From: Macrothele yani | Lineage: Eukaryota; Arthropoda; Arachnida; Araneae; Macrothelidae | Assembly: GCA_039090855.1 (NCBI GenBank) | Contig: CM077013.1 | Span: 141,319,240 to 141,383,239 of the forward strand | DNA length: 64,000 nt | Direction of reading: 5' to 3' | Shown here: one piece after another, positions 22,891 to 34,090 of the stretch | Layout of the letters: every line of letters starts with the position of its first letter | How positions within the stretch are numbered: position 1 is the stretch's first letter | Translations under genes and position numbers: made by a program | The notes under the pieces: generated by a model | What the model saw: the letters and a program-made list of their open reading frames with translations, nothing else | Database searches by the model: none | Told to the model about the DNA's origin: nothing

Positions 22891-24126
22891 TATTCACTGA
22901 GTGGCCACTTTATTATGACCACCTGAACGTTTTAAGCAAATGAGCTATGGCTGCACGCTGTCGCCGTCACAGAGCGAGGCTAGTATAAAAAGGGAAAGCT
23001 TAGTGTTTGCGACAGTAGTAGAAGTGACTTTTAGGTGACGAGATGGGTAAAAAATGCGATTTGACGGACTTTCAACATGGGATGATTGTAGGAGCTCGGA
23101 GCCATGGAGCGAGTATTACCGAAACTGCCGCATTCGTGAAATGATCCAGAGAAGCTGTTGTTAAAGTGTTTAAAGACAGGACTGTCAGCCAGAAAACTGG
23201 GTTTCTACGTGCAACGTGTGGTCGTCATCGACTAATGACTGCTCGGGTGGAACGGACAGTGTCCAGACTGGTAATGGACAACAGAAGGACAACCTTGCAG
23301 AAAATTACAGACCATCTTAATCAAAGATCCCCTGAAATGATCGCTGCACGCACTGTTCGCCGTACACTGCATCGAATGGGATGTGGCAGCCGAAGGCCTG
23401 TCCGAACACCTTTGCTGTCTGCAGCTAACAAGAAAAACGTCTGCAGTTCGCAACAGGAGCACAAGGATTGGACAGTCAGTAATTGGAAACAAATTATGTG
23501 GTCCGATGAATCCCGTTTTCAGTTGCACCATGCCGACGGTCGAGTGAGAATTTGGCGGGAACAGCATGAAAGCATGGGCCCCAAATGCATTGCTACAACC
23601 CTTCAAGCTGGTGGAGGCAACGTTATGGTTTGGGGAATGTTTTCGTGGCATGCTTTGGGCCCTTTAATTCTTTAATTCGTGTTGATCAACGTCTGACTGG
23701 CACATTATATCTAAACATCGTTGCGGACCAAGTGCATCTTGTCATGTGGATGGTTTGTCCCAATGGCGATGGCTACTTTCAACAAGATAATGCGTCCTGC
23801 TATAGTGTTCTTACTGTACAGGATTGGTTTCAGGAACATGCCGGTGAGTTTACTTTGCTTAGGTTGCCCTCCACAATCTCTAGATCTCAACCCCATTGAG
23901 AATTTGTGGGATGAAGTTGAAAGAGCCATCAGACAGCTGGATCCACAACCCTGCAATTTCACACTCCTGGAAAGTGCTATTCATCAAGAATGGTCTTAGA
24001 TCCCACAAACCACCTATCAACATCTCGTGGAGTCCATGCCACGAAGAATCGATGCAGTATTAAAGTCAAAAGGTGGCCCAACGAAGTACTGAGTGTGTGG
24101 TCATAATAAAGTGGCCACTCAGTGTA
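22891..24126 (+). mobile_element. Tc1-like transposon with terminal inverted repeats
   Basis: CACTGAGTGGCCACTTTATT at the left (22895 on) is matched in reverse at 24104-24124. TA flanks both ends. The length of 1.24 kb is normal for a compact Tc1-like element. It sits directly at the right side of an older Tc1 relic. Confidence 0.9.
23043..24092 (+). pseudogene. Tc1-like transposase, frame-broken
   Basis: MGKKCDLTDFQHGMIVG starts the DNA-binding domain, and a TGA interrupts it before SREAVVKVFKD. The long middle frame carries WKQIMWSDESRFQLHHADG (first Asp), GGGNVMVWGMFSWHALGPL, then in other frames GYFQQDNAS (second Asp) and SLDLNPIENLWDEV (third residue, Glu). All three DDE residues are therefore still encoded, but in different frames. 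The end, GGPTKY then TGA, is the usual Tc1 C-terminus. Confidence 0.9.
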
Positions 24127-24785
24127 TACCCCTTTGAGAAACGGCTGGAACGGAATCATTAGTTTCCGTGTCAGCCGGCAAACCATGCTTGAAGTAGTTC
24201 GCTGAAGAAGAAGAAATTCGGACTAATTCCAGACTGTGGGTGGATCAAGCGATGAAGCACCACACGTTTTTGAAGTGAAGAAGGAATTATCATTAATTCC
24301 AGACGATAGATGTGGGGAATGAACATCACACGTTTTTCGAAAAAAACAACAGCCAGTAGAACCATTTCCACAATCGGGCGCCAATGTGAATACATAAAAC
24401 TGCCGGTGGTGGAGCCCATGCTTGCATCCTTTTGTTCCGGAGCCGAATGCTTTCCCAATTAAACTACACCGATGGGATTCATCGCTACAGCTTTGCCGCC
24501 TTGACATGTGCTTCACATCTGTAGTAGGTCGTATGTTCTAGGAGGACAATACACCGCTCCATCGGGTTCCAACCACCCAGGCATGGCTCGAGAAAGATTG
24601 ATAAATGTTCATCCAATGAACCCAAAAGTTAATCTTACCTACAGCGATCTCGGCACGATGTATAACACTAATCTAATACACGTAAGACTCAGAAGTATTA
24701 AATATTTCTTTACATCTAAAGCCACTATGTATAGATAAAAGCAACTTTAAACAAGAAAGATGACACCAAATTTTTGGGTATTATA
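24127..24785. other. No gene; short direct repeats and a tRNA-like relic
   Basis: A 50-bp motif is repeated at about 24210-24272 and 24280-24337 (ACTAATTCCAGAC / ATTAATTCCAGAC, CACACGTTTTT). On the minus strand, 24475-24400 contains TAGTTTAATTGG, a perfect polymerase III A-box, followed by a degraded B-box. This suggests the head of an old tRNA-derived repeat rather than a working tRNA. Confidence 0.5.
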
Positions 24786-26907
24786 ACCACGTCTTTTGAA
24801 TCCGTTCTGACGCAAATTAAATTTATCAAAGCCATTCAAAGTCAATAGAACCGGTATGGAAAACAATAGTATCTGACGGAAGAAAGAAGTTTTTCAATCG
24901 GGTTTTTAATCCCTCAGATATTGCTGTAAACGGAATCGTGAGCTTACGTCCTCTGGTTGCAGACTCGTGCCTTAAGAAAAACATGAATTTATATGAGAAA
25001 CATTTCGCACCGAAAACACTCTCCAACACAGAAGGAATTTTTCAAATCGGACCCTTAGAAACAGAGATATCGACAAAAATAAGATGTAACTTTACGTCCC
25101 CTGGTGGGAAAACCATGCATTATTTTAGGAAGAAAGTATTCTCAAAAGGTTTTTCAATACGAGCGGTATCGGTCCAAGAAAAAAAATTTGTCTAGTTTTC
25201 AGGAGCCCAGATTTTGCTACAAATACATCAGAAGCAGAAATTAACACTTATGCCCCATGGCGGCCAAACCATACTTTACCAAACATTAGAAATTGTATGA
25301 AAAATATGTTCCATCAGGTGTGGATGGATTTGGATGGATTTGGATTGAAGGTTTAACGACCACCGTGAGCAACTCAATGGGCTATAAGCAGTCGCCCGTC
25401 TCTAATTTAGGGTCACTGGTTCCAGGGAAGGGAGAGAGCCAGTGCCGTAAGACAAACACAACATCCATGCCTCACCGGGATTCGAACCCGGACCCGGTTT
25501 GGACGAATGATCAGAGGCCATCGCTTAGACCACTGCGCCACCGGGGCGGCTCCATCAGGTGTTGTATGCGATACAGGAAGAATTTTTCAAATCGGAGTTT
25601 TAGAAGCAGAAATAACGCAGAAAACGCAATTTACCTTTGTGCTCCTTAGCGGAAAGTCCAGGATTTACTTGAAAATTTTGAATTTATAGGAAAAACATTT
25701 CGCATCGGAAACACTATCCAACAAAGAAGGAATTTTTCAAATCGGAGTCCTAGAAGTAGAGACATTGACAAAAATAAGATAAACATCTAAGTCCCTGGCG
25801 TAGAAACCATGCATTATTTTAAGAAGAAAATGGTCCTAAAAGGTTTGTCGACATGAGTAGTATCGGCCAACAAACGACTTTTTCTTAAATTGAGATTTTA
25901 GAAGCTCATATTTTGCTGCAAATACATCAGAAGCGGAAATTAAGGCTTACGCCACTGGTGGCCAAACCATTTTTTTCAAAAATTAGGAATTGTGTGCAAA
26001 GGATTTCCCATCAGGAGCTGTATCCGCTGCAGAAAGAACTTTTCAAATCGGAGATTTAGAAGCAGAGATATAGAAGAAAACGCAATTTCCCTTTACTCCC
26101 CCTATCGGAAAGTCTATGAATTACTTGAAAATTTTTAAAAAACATGTCACACTGGAAACACTATCCAACAAAGAAGGAATTTTCAAATCGGACTCCTAGA
26201 AGTCGAGATATTGACAAAAATAAGATATACATCTACGCCCCTGGCGGAGAAACCATAGAATATTTTAAGAAGAAAATATTCCGAAGACGCTTATCGACGT
26301 GAATGACATCAGTCCATGAAATAATTTTTCCAATCGATATTTTAGAAGCTCAGACTTTATGGCAAATACATCAGAAGCAAAAATTAACACTTACGCCCCC
26401 TGGTGGCCAAAGTATTCTTGACTAAAAATTAGAAATTATATCCAAAAGATTTTCGATTAGGAGCTGTATCCGCTGAAGAAAACAAATTTCAAATCGGAGT
26501 TTTAGAAGAAGAGTTATCGGGGGAAATGTAATTTACTTTTACGCCCCCTAGCGGAAAATCTATGCGTAATTTGAAAAAGCAACTATATCTAAAATACTAT
26601 TCGACATAAATGTAATCGAAAGATAACAATTTTTTTCAATCGTATGTTTAGAAGCAAATATGTGTAATAAAACGTATTTTTGAATTCGACATCACCTGCA
26701 TTTACGCCCTCTAGCGGCGAGATTGTACATCGTAAAAAAAACGAAATAAAGGATCATCATTCGCATATTTCAAGCTTCCCAAAGCAAAAAGGATTTTTTA
26801 AACCAGACTAATAGTTGCAGAGATATCGTGTCGATAGGCGGACAGACGGACGGACGGACGGACAAACCGATAACATGAGCAGGATCTTTTTTTACAAAAG
26901 ACGTGCT
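24786..26907 (-). repeat. CTCF-like ~150-bp tandem element, copy C, longest
   Basis: This copy is inverted relative to A and B. Terminal repeats are ACCACGTCTTTTG (24786-24798) and CAAAAGACGTGCT (26895-26907). About eleven cores lie near 24945, 25093, 25248, 25640, 25788, 25948, 26097, 26234, 26391, 26543 and 26702. The gap at 25248-25640 is explained by a SINE. The core at 26391-26411 reads, on the minus strand, TGGCCACCAGGGGGCG followed by TAA. A GACGGAC run (26838-26862) lies next to the right terminus, as in copies A and B. Confidence 0.9.
25322..25550 (-). mobile_element. SINE family A copy 6, inside the CTCF-like element
   Basis: Full-length minus-oriented copy. TCCATCAGGTGT flanks it at 25310-25321 and 25551-25562. 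Next to the tail is a short TGGATTTGGATGGATT simple repeat. Confidence 0.95.
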
Positions 26908-26914
26908 AAACACA

Positions 26915-27703
26915 GACAAGATATTTCGAGTCTTCCCAAGACTCATTATCAAGCCAAAGTGCAACCCAATGTGCGCTGAACAAGACCATATATGTACAAG
27001 TAAGCGACCGTCAAGCATCTGTAACAATAGCAACATCTTGGTGAAAATGTGCTGTAAGCATAAAAATGAACTTTTCCGACGACGTTTAATCTAAGTATCC
27101 GGTGGCTTTAATGTCCTAACATATTGATGCCAGGGTTATGGTAAGCTACTGGGTAGGTCTTCATTGCAACATAGATCATCAAACCATGTGATAAATAATG
27201 ATTCCCTGAAAAATGTGTCACGTTTATTTTTGGTAAAAGCCAGATGATTCATGTTTTCGGAACACAAGTACGATATCAAAACGGGGGCAACGAATACAGC
27301 CATTGCACGTTTGGTAGTCGAAGGCAAATATTCCCCACGTTGGGAAAACGTGAATCATCTGGCTTTTACCAAAAATAAACGTGATACATTTTTCACGGAA
27401 TCATGATTTGATGATCTATTTATCACATGGTTTGATGATCTATGTTGCAATGAAGACCTACCCAATAACTTACCATTAGCCTGGCGTCAATATGTTAGGA
27501 CATTAAAACCGCCGGATACTTAGATTAAATGTCGTCGAAAAAGTTCATTTTTATGTTTAAAGCACATGTACACCTAGATGTTGCTATAGTTACAGATGCA
27601 TGACGGTCTCTTACTTGTACATATATGGCCTTGTTCACTGCACATTGGGCTGCACTTTGGCTTGATAATGAGTCTTGTGAAAACTCGAAATTTCTTGCCT
27701 GTT
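26915..27703. repeat. Large fold-back made of two Penelope 3' ends
   Basis: Left arm 26915-27235 and right arm 27365-27703 are inverted copies with a spacer of about 130 bp. Both arms encode the end of a Penelope GIY-YIG endonuclease: KNKRDTFF.ES, DDLCCNEDLP. On the plus strand the spacer plus right arm reads EHKYDIKTGATNTAIARLV and then the arm itself. Tail-to-tail inverted, 5'-truncated copies of this kind are a known habit of Penelope-like elements. Confidence 0.85.
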
Positions 27704-27794
27704 TTTTAAAGTTGTTTTTATCTGCACATATTGGTTTTAGATGTAAATAAACATTTTATACTTCTGAGGCTTGCGTGTATTAGATGGAAGTGTT

Positions 27795-28229
27795 CTACAT
27801 CGTGCCGAGACAGTTGTATGTAAGATTAACTGTATGGTGTACTGTGTGCCCTTGAAGACCGACGTTGCTGCTGCTCCTAATTCATGGTACATAGAATCCA
27901 CTCTTCGTAATTTAGGAGTTAGAGTGACCGAACATCAGTACACTGTAAAGACTGGATCTACTACTACTGCCCTTGCACGCCTGGTTAAGTCTGGAACTCA
28001 TCTGCCCTCATGGTCTGAGACTTATTTATTACTTAGGACCAGAGGTAGGTATATGACTCTCTTCGCCGAAAGTTTGTATATTGACGTTTTTAAGGACGTA
28101 TGCTGTAACGATGACTTACCTGCACATGTACATGCACCGTGGATTCGCTTATTTAATTTTTTATGTCGTGCGAAGTACCCTACTGCGGGGGTTGATAACG
28201 GACCCTGTGCTTATTTTTCACTTCGGTGA
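27795..28229 (+). pseudogene. Penelope GIY-YIG endonuclease fragment
   Basis: The frame reads MVYCVPLKTD, SWYIESTLRNLGVRVTEHQY, KTGSTTTALARLV, FAESLYIDVFKDVCCNDDLP. It aligns with the endonuclease at 13570-13950. The key motif usually YIGS is YIES here, and the RT domain is absent. It is a separate, 5'-truncated copy from the fold-back just upstream. Confidence 0.85.
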
Positions 28230-28395
28230 ATATGTATTTGTAATCTATTTGGTGTTTTCTTTCTTTGCTTTGTTTCTCGCTGTAACCGAGTTGTGACGCG
28301 GATATCATGTCACTCACCGGGATCGCTGTTGTCTTCGGGACTATCTATATATTAAGTGTGTGTGTGTGTGTTCTCCTAGCGCCAGTTCTTTTAAC

Positions 28396-28425
28396 CTGAT
28401 GACGCACAGGGCGCCTGTTGCGAAA
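28396..28425 (+). ncRNA. Hammerhead-ribozyme-like core downstream of Penelope fragment
   Basis: CTGATGA (28396-28402), one extra C, stem GCA-CAGG paired with CCTG-T-TGC around a GCG loop (one bulged T), then GAAA (28422-28425). It lies about 170 bp after the endonuclease stop, the same context as the motif at 14056. A (TG)n run precedes it. Confidence 0.5.
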
Positions 28426-28532
28426 GATCTTGTTTTTACCTAATATGCCTTTTAGCAGTAAAATTCTAATTGTACGTTTTGGGTAGTTTTCTACATGCTT
28501 AGACAGCTGCCTTTTTATTCTTCTTGATCATA

Positions 28533-28815
28533 GACTACTCTGGAGGTGTGACTTGGGGCATTACAACAACGCCCGCTTCCTATTGATGAGCGCCAGGTAG
28601 TGTTGCCTCAAAGCATCATGGACCACTCCGGAGGTGTGACTTGAGAATTATCCACTTGCAGCAACGCCCGCTTCCTATTGATGAACACTGGGTAGTGTTG
28701 GCCCAGAGCATCATGAACCACTCTGGAGGTATGACTTGGGGCATTAGCCACTTGCAACAACGCCCGCTTCCTATTGATGAGCGCTGAGTGTATTTTCTGC
28801 GGAGCATCCTGGATC
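28533..28815. repeat. Tandem repeat, about 90-98 bp, three copies
   Basis: Each unit holds CTCTGGAGGTGTGACTTG and CAACGCCCGCTTCCTATT followed by GATGAGCGC. Copies begin near 28535, 28621 and 28716. The sequence is more GC-rich than its surroundings. Not coding as far as can be seen. Confidence 0.85.
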
Positions 28816-28849
28816 GGTCGCAGTTGTTATGAGTAAAGTTTCCCATTCA

Positions 28850-29745
28850 CAGCCTGACCATCTGGGACTCGTTCCCAGTGCACAGCGCCCTCATAATTTC
28901 ACCAAACGCACAGCATGACTTTCCTTTCGAACAGTCCTCTGTGCAGTACTGACTGTGCTTAATGACGTGACCTCAGCCACTAGTTCCCAGTGATAGAGTA
29001 AAGTAAGAACATCCACTTTTCATCTCTTGTGACAGTACGATGCCAAAACCAATTATCCTGTGAATTTGACAGTAATCTGTGACAGTAAACGATACGTTGT
29101 TTTACCGGCTAGGGTGTCAATGCACGGGGAATCATTGAATGTCGCCTGGGGGAGAAACCAAGCTGGTGCAGGTGACGAACGGGGGTGTATTGAGAAGACC
29201 CCACTTCACCTGATAATTTTATACTTGTAGCGTGGTTTGCTTTCATAACTGCTACTAGGGTGCCAGAGTTGGTGGGCGTTGGACGTCCTGTTCTCGGCTT
29301 GTCTCTGATACTGCTGCTGTCCCCAAAATCAAAACGTCGGAATTATTTTCCTGCAGTGCTGCTGTCCACTGCTTCCTCGCCTTCGACTGCACAAATTCCT
29401 CTCGCCGCTGCTGTCGCATTTAACCTTTTTTTCAATAATGGCCTAGGAGCACCGAACAGCACTGTTATCGACCTCCAACTTCTGCTCACCTGATAACGCA
29501 ATGTGACTCAGTGGCACATGCACGTCATCACTCTCGTGTATTCCAAGTTATCGAGGTACCCAATCGATGCTGGCGTGCATTTCACACAGTATGCAGGCCC
29601 AACATTGTATGGAGCTCAGAATAGGACGAACTTTTAACTCACGCTAGTAAAAAGTAAAGAATGTCCATTCTATCCAAACAAAGGCAAATATGCATACTTA
29701 GTCGCATCCACACGTACATGAAATATTAAAATTTTAATCACGTAT
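28850..29745. other. No gene recognised, moderately GC-rich
   Basis: A 77-codon frame (29260-29493) is present but has no recognisable domain and no supporting signals. No repeat family seen elsewhere in the window matches. Confidence 0.5.
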
Positions 29746-29747
29746 TT

Positions 29748-31800
29748 CCACACAGATAACTGAAGGACATCACCTAAATAACTGCGTTGCTAAGGCAGAG
29801 ATGGACACCTGCAGTCTCTCCAACGAGTGTTTCATAGATTAACTCCTGAAATTCACTTATGGTTTCATCTATAACAGCACGAATGGCGTTGTTAAAAACA
29901 ATAATCTTCTGCATTTGAGTTCCAGAGTTGCAAACAAAGCACGCGTGAAACACAGGAAAGACCAAAGTCATCAATACTATTTAAGAGCAATGTCACCCTT
30001 TTATTTGTTAAAAAATGCATTTCCTAGACAACCATTTTTCTGATGGTTCTGTGTTCCATGCCCAGCTCAATCATAGCTTTTATTTTGTTTCATTTTTCTT
30101 TAATTTTATAGCTCTTTTGTGTTTATCAGCAAAATTGAAAAATTCTTTTATAACCGATATCGCTACACGGGCCGTAATTTCGAGAAAGATACATTTCAGT
30201 CATGGTTCGAGTGTTAAACATCAAAGCGTGTCTCCTGGTCACCTGCAAAGTCCTGCAATCGATAACATGTGATTACTTTGAATCCTTGACTTGCCTATAA
30301 GCTGAACTACAGTTTGACTCATTTGTGTAAAACCCAACTCCTAGAAGATGCGGCCAAACCTAGCTTTTACAGAAACTTAACAGATAGCAAAAAAAAAAAA
30401 AAAAAGGGTTCGGAATTACCTGTGTCTAAGAAGAAGAATTCAAAATTTTCTCTTTGATGTTTGCTATTTAGAAAAACTTAGGTTCAGATTTATGAGAATG
30501 CAAACTGTGTCTCTAAACTGACAGTGCGGCTGTTTAAGCTCTCAAATGTGATACTGAATGGAGTAATATCTAATAACTATATCAAAAGCGGAATCCCTAG
30601 TCATAAAATGTTTCGTAAATGTACCAAAATCTGCAATATCTTGTAGCATAATAATCACTAGCTGTGCCAAATTCTGGAGTATCTGATGGCATACCAAAAG
30701 TGGCAAAACCTGGTTGTACAACAGTAAGTAGCTTCGTCAAAACCTGTAGTACCTAGTACCATAATTTCTTACAACTGTACCAATACCTCGAATATATAGT
30801 CGTATAATATTCTACAGATACATCAACTCAGGAATACCTAGATGCAAAATATTCAAAAATTTATGAAACTGAAATTGTGCATTACTGACCCAAAATGTGA
30901 AATATATGAGCATTTAAAAAACTGGAGTTCTTGGCAACACTATATTCAGTAACTGCACCAAGCATCTAAGGGAACAATATTCAGTAATATCATAGAAATC
31001 AGAAATACCGTGTTGCTTAACATATAGTTCATATACTAAAAGGGGAATCATGAGGCTAGTAGGTATACCAAAAGTAGAAATACCAGTGAAAATAATATTT
31101 ACGACTAGAATATTTAGTGTTATAATGATCAATGGCTGAACCAAATGAATAAATAAATAAATAAATAAATAAAATAGTTGGTAGTTGACGTTTCAACATC
31201 GGCACCGAAAAGTGGGTACCTAGCGGCGAAATATTTTAACTTTACAGAAGTGAAATGCCTAGTCTCATGATACCCAATACGTAAACCAAAAGAAATGGAC
31301 TGCTTGGTGACTTAATATTACACAAACTAAAAGAAAAACTGGAGATCATCGCAACGTCATATTCACATCAATAACTGGAGCTTCAGGTTACATAATATCC
31401 AGTATAATATCCAATAAGCTGAAATATTCCGTTTTATGTAAGATCAGAAAAGAACTTCTTCCTTCCAAGTATGAACCAGACAGCGTAGTGATAGAGAACA
31501 CCATTACAGAAAATATTTCTTGATTTAAGAAATATATTTCATTTTCTCAGAAATTATACCATTTCGGGTGGCTGCATAAAATTATATGGGCTGTTCCTTA
31601 CATATACGAAGAAACTGTCTCGTTAACGTTCAAGAAAATGAGAAAAATAATAGTTCCTTGATGTAAGTTCGTACCTCAGAAATGAATTACAGAAGCTGTC
31701 AGTTACCTAAAAGCAAGTTTGAAAGCGAACACAAGGGAATTCTTTCTCAAGATTAATTTGTGCATGTTATATTTCAACAAAATCCGTTGTATAGCTTCTT
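29748..31800. repeat. Segmental duplicate A of the receptor upstream region, with degenerate minisatellite
   Basis: Blocks such as 'gcgttgctaaggca', 'agagttgcaaacaaagcacgc', 'tttctgatggttctgtgtt' and 'gtttgactcatttgtgtaaa' have counterparts in the same order at 36850-37440. From about 30600 to 31440 the sequence is a run of degenerate units of the type TACCAAAA..TGGAATACCTAGTGGCATAATATTCAGTAAC split over 35-60 bp. No gene is seen. Confidence 0.75.
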
Positions 31801-31945
31801 AGTGTAAAATTTAAATAAAAGGAATCCAAAGTGACAGAAGAACTAAACTTCTATCAACACAAGAGATGCACGTCAAAAATTCGTATTCACTATTTTACCT
31901 GATGCCAATTTTAAACTAATTCAAACCAAAGAATGAATTCGTGCG

Positions 31946-32820
31946 AAGTAGTAAATATATACCGAAACAAATGCTGTCTTATGCACGATATAAAAACTTT
32001 AATTTAAAATATGTACAAAGTTAAAATCGATACACGATCTTTCGCGAGCGCGACCCCCGCATGATCAGGTAAACCAACTGCGCCGCCCCGGTGGCGCAGT
32101 GGTCTAAGCGATGGCCTCTGATCATTCGTCCTAAAGGGGTCCGGGTTCGAATCCCGGTGAAGCATGGATGTTGTGTTTGTCTTACGGCACTGTCTCTCTC
32201 CCTTTCCTGGAACCAGTGACCCTAAATTAGGGACGGGTGACTGCTTATAGCTCATTGAGTTGCTCACGGTGGTCGTTAAACCTCCAATCAAATAAAAATC
32301 CAACTGCAACGCTGGCAGCAACCTCTTAAATAGCATGATAAAGAGTGACGTCAGTAGTATGAGTGTGATATACGTAAGTAAGAAGGGCCAAACCATTAAG
32401 ATGAGGGTAGACTAGTGAATTTAAGCGGATTATTATAATGAGAAAGGCGTAAAGTTCTAGATGGTGCAAACAAGTGGGAAGCATAAACATAAACATTCCC
32501 ACTTGTTTGCACCATCTAGAAACTTTACGCCTTTCTCATTATAATAATCCGCTTACATCCACCAGTCTACCCTCATCATAATGGTTTGGTCCTTCTTACT
32601 TACGTATATCACACTCATACTACTGACGTCACTCTTTATCATGCTATTTAAGAGGTTGCTGCCTGCGTTGCAGTTGGTTTACCTGATCATGCGGGGATCG
32701 CGGTCGCGAAAGATCTTGTATCGATTTTAACTTTGTACATATTTGAAATAACAGATTTTTATATCGTGCCTAAGACAGCATTTGCTTTGGTATATATTTT
32801 AAACTACTTATACACTTCTA
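31946..32820. repeat. Near-perfect fold-back, ~310-bp arms, Penelope-related, with a SINE in one arm
   Basis: Left arm 31946-32480 and right arm 32496-32820 are inverted around a 15-bp loop (32481-32495). The SINE at 32082-32299 is present only in the left arm. The arms contain CCTGATCATGCGGGG ... TCGCGAAAGATC, which resembles the hammerhead-bearing 3' region of the Penelope fragment near 28396. This suggests that the fold-back is a pair of Penelope terminal repeats, although it has no coding part. Confidence 0.85.
32082..32299 (+). mobile_element. SINE family A copy 7, in the fold-back arm
   Basis: Full-length copy with duplication CCAACTGC at 32074-32081 and 32300-32307. The other arm of the fold-back keeps the uninterrupted target GTTGCAGTTGGTTTACC near 32667-32683. 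Confidence 0.97.
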
Positions 32821-32821
32821 C

Positions 32822-34090
32822 AATTGTATTACAAACCAACTCAAAGAATATTTTAGAATAATTTTAAATTAGGTAGAGTAACGCCGTTTTTAATTTTCAC
32901 CATATCAAAGTCCATCAGTTGTAATTATTTTAACCATATCAAAGCAATCCAATTGTAATACAAACGGTTCAAAATATATTCTAGAATCATTTTGAGTAAG
33001 GTGCAGAAAATGCCGTTTTTCATTTTTAATGTATCATATCCCATTAGAAAAAATAAAGCGACAATTTAAGCAGTCCAATTGTAGTTTGGCTTAATGAACG
33101 GAAAAATGCAAGAGGGCGCCCTCACCGTGTGTGAGCTGATTGTTTGTATTGGAATTTTAACGACCACCGTGAGCAACTCAATGGGCTATAAGCAGTCGCC
33201 CGTCCCTAATTTAGGGTCACTGGTTCCAGGGAAGGGAGAGAGCCAGTGCCGTAAGACAAACACAACATCCATGCCTGACCGGGATTCGAACCCGGACCCC
33301 TTACGGGCGAATGAACAGAGGCCAGCGCCTTAGACCACTGCGCCACCGGGGCGGCTGTGTGAGCTGACGATATTAAAGACTGGTGCGGTGAAACTCTTCA
33401 AGGACTGAGTCACTCTGCAATGAACAGACTTCAATGGGACAACAGAGTTAAAATGGCAACAGACACCTACGGGAATTGTAGCCATGGTTGATGATGATGA
33501 ATTGTAGTGCAAATTGCTCGAAGAATATTCTAGAACTAAGTATATAGAAAAAGCCGATTTTTACGTTTAATATATCAAATCCCATTAGCAAAAAGCAGGC
33601 AACAATTTAAGCAATCGAATTGCAGTACATGAGTTTCAAGAAATATTTAAGAGTCATTCTTAATCATACGCAGAAAATCTCGTCTTTCATTTTTGCCCCG
33701 TAACAAAGGCAAGGCAGCATTTTAAACTATCTAATTATAATGTAAGTGGCTCAAAGAATATCCTAGAATCATTTTATTTAAGGTGCAGAATCAAAGACAA
33801 TTAGCAAAAGCAAGGCGACATTTGAAGCAAACTAATTGTAATACAAACAGTTCAAAGAATATTTCAAACTGATTTTAAATAATGTGCAGAAAACGCCATT
33901 TTTCATTTTTACTATACCAAAGCCCAATATAAAAGCAAAGCTATATTTTAAGCAAAACAATTCAAAAACCATTTTAGAATCATTTTGAATAAGGTGCATA
34001 AAAGCGGTTTTTCATTTTTGCTGCATCAAATCCAACTAAAAGAATGAAGCGACATTTTGAGAAGTGCCAGTTTCTGAAGATGGGCAAAAA
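32822..34090. repeat. Degenerate tandem array, ~100-130-bp units
   Basis: Units contain CAATTGTAATACAAAC, TTCAAAGAATATTTTAGAA, GGTGCAGAAAACGCCG and AGCAAGGCGACATTT in this order. Unit starts fall near 32822, 32950, 33077, 33618, 33734 and 33834. The block 33140-33355 is an inserted SINE. A single related unit lies at 39170-39260 upstream of the intact receptor gene. Confidence 0.8.
33140..33355 (-). mobile_element. SINE family A copy 8, inside the tandem array
   Basis: Full-length minus-oriented copy flanked by TGTGTGAGCTGA at 33128-33139 and 33356-33367. Confidence 0.95.

Noticed and set aside
14188..26907. Regular ~150-bp spacing suggested a CRISPR-like or satellite array
   Set aside because: There are no short identical repeats with unique spacers, the whole unit is repeated and diverged, and the element has transposon-like ends.
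29260..29493. 77-codon frame with a hydrophobic stretch
   Set aside because: No homologue in the window, no domain recognised, and length is within chance expectation.
32683..32711. Third hammerhead-like motif in the fold-back (CTGATCA ... GAAA)
   Set aside because: The core has C where a conserved G is required and stem II is poor; kept only as evidence that the fold-back is Penelope-related.
21695..33333. Apparently conserved small protein seen many times (containing GYKQSPVPNLGSLVPGKGE)
   Set aside because: It is the translation of the antisense strand of the SINE body, repeated because the SINE is repeated.
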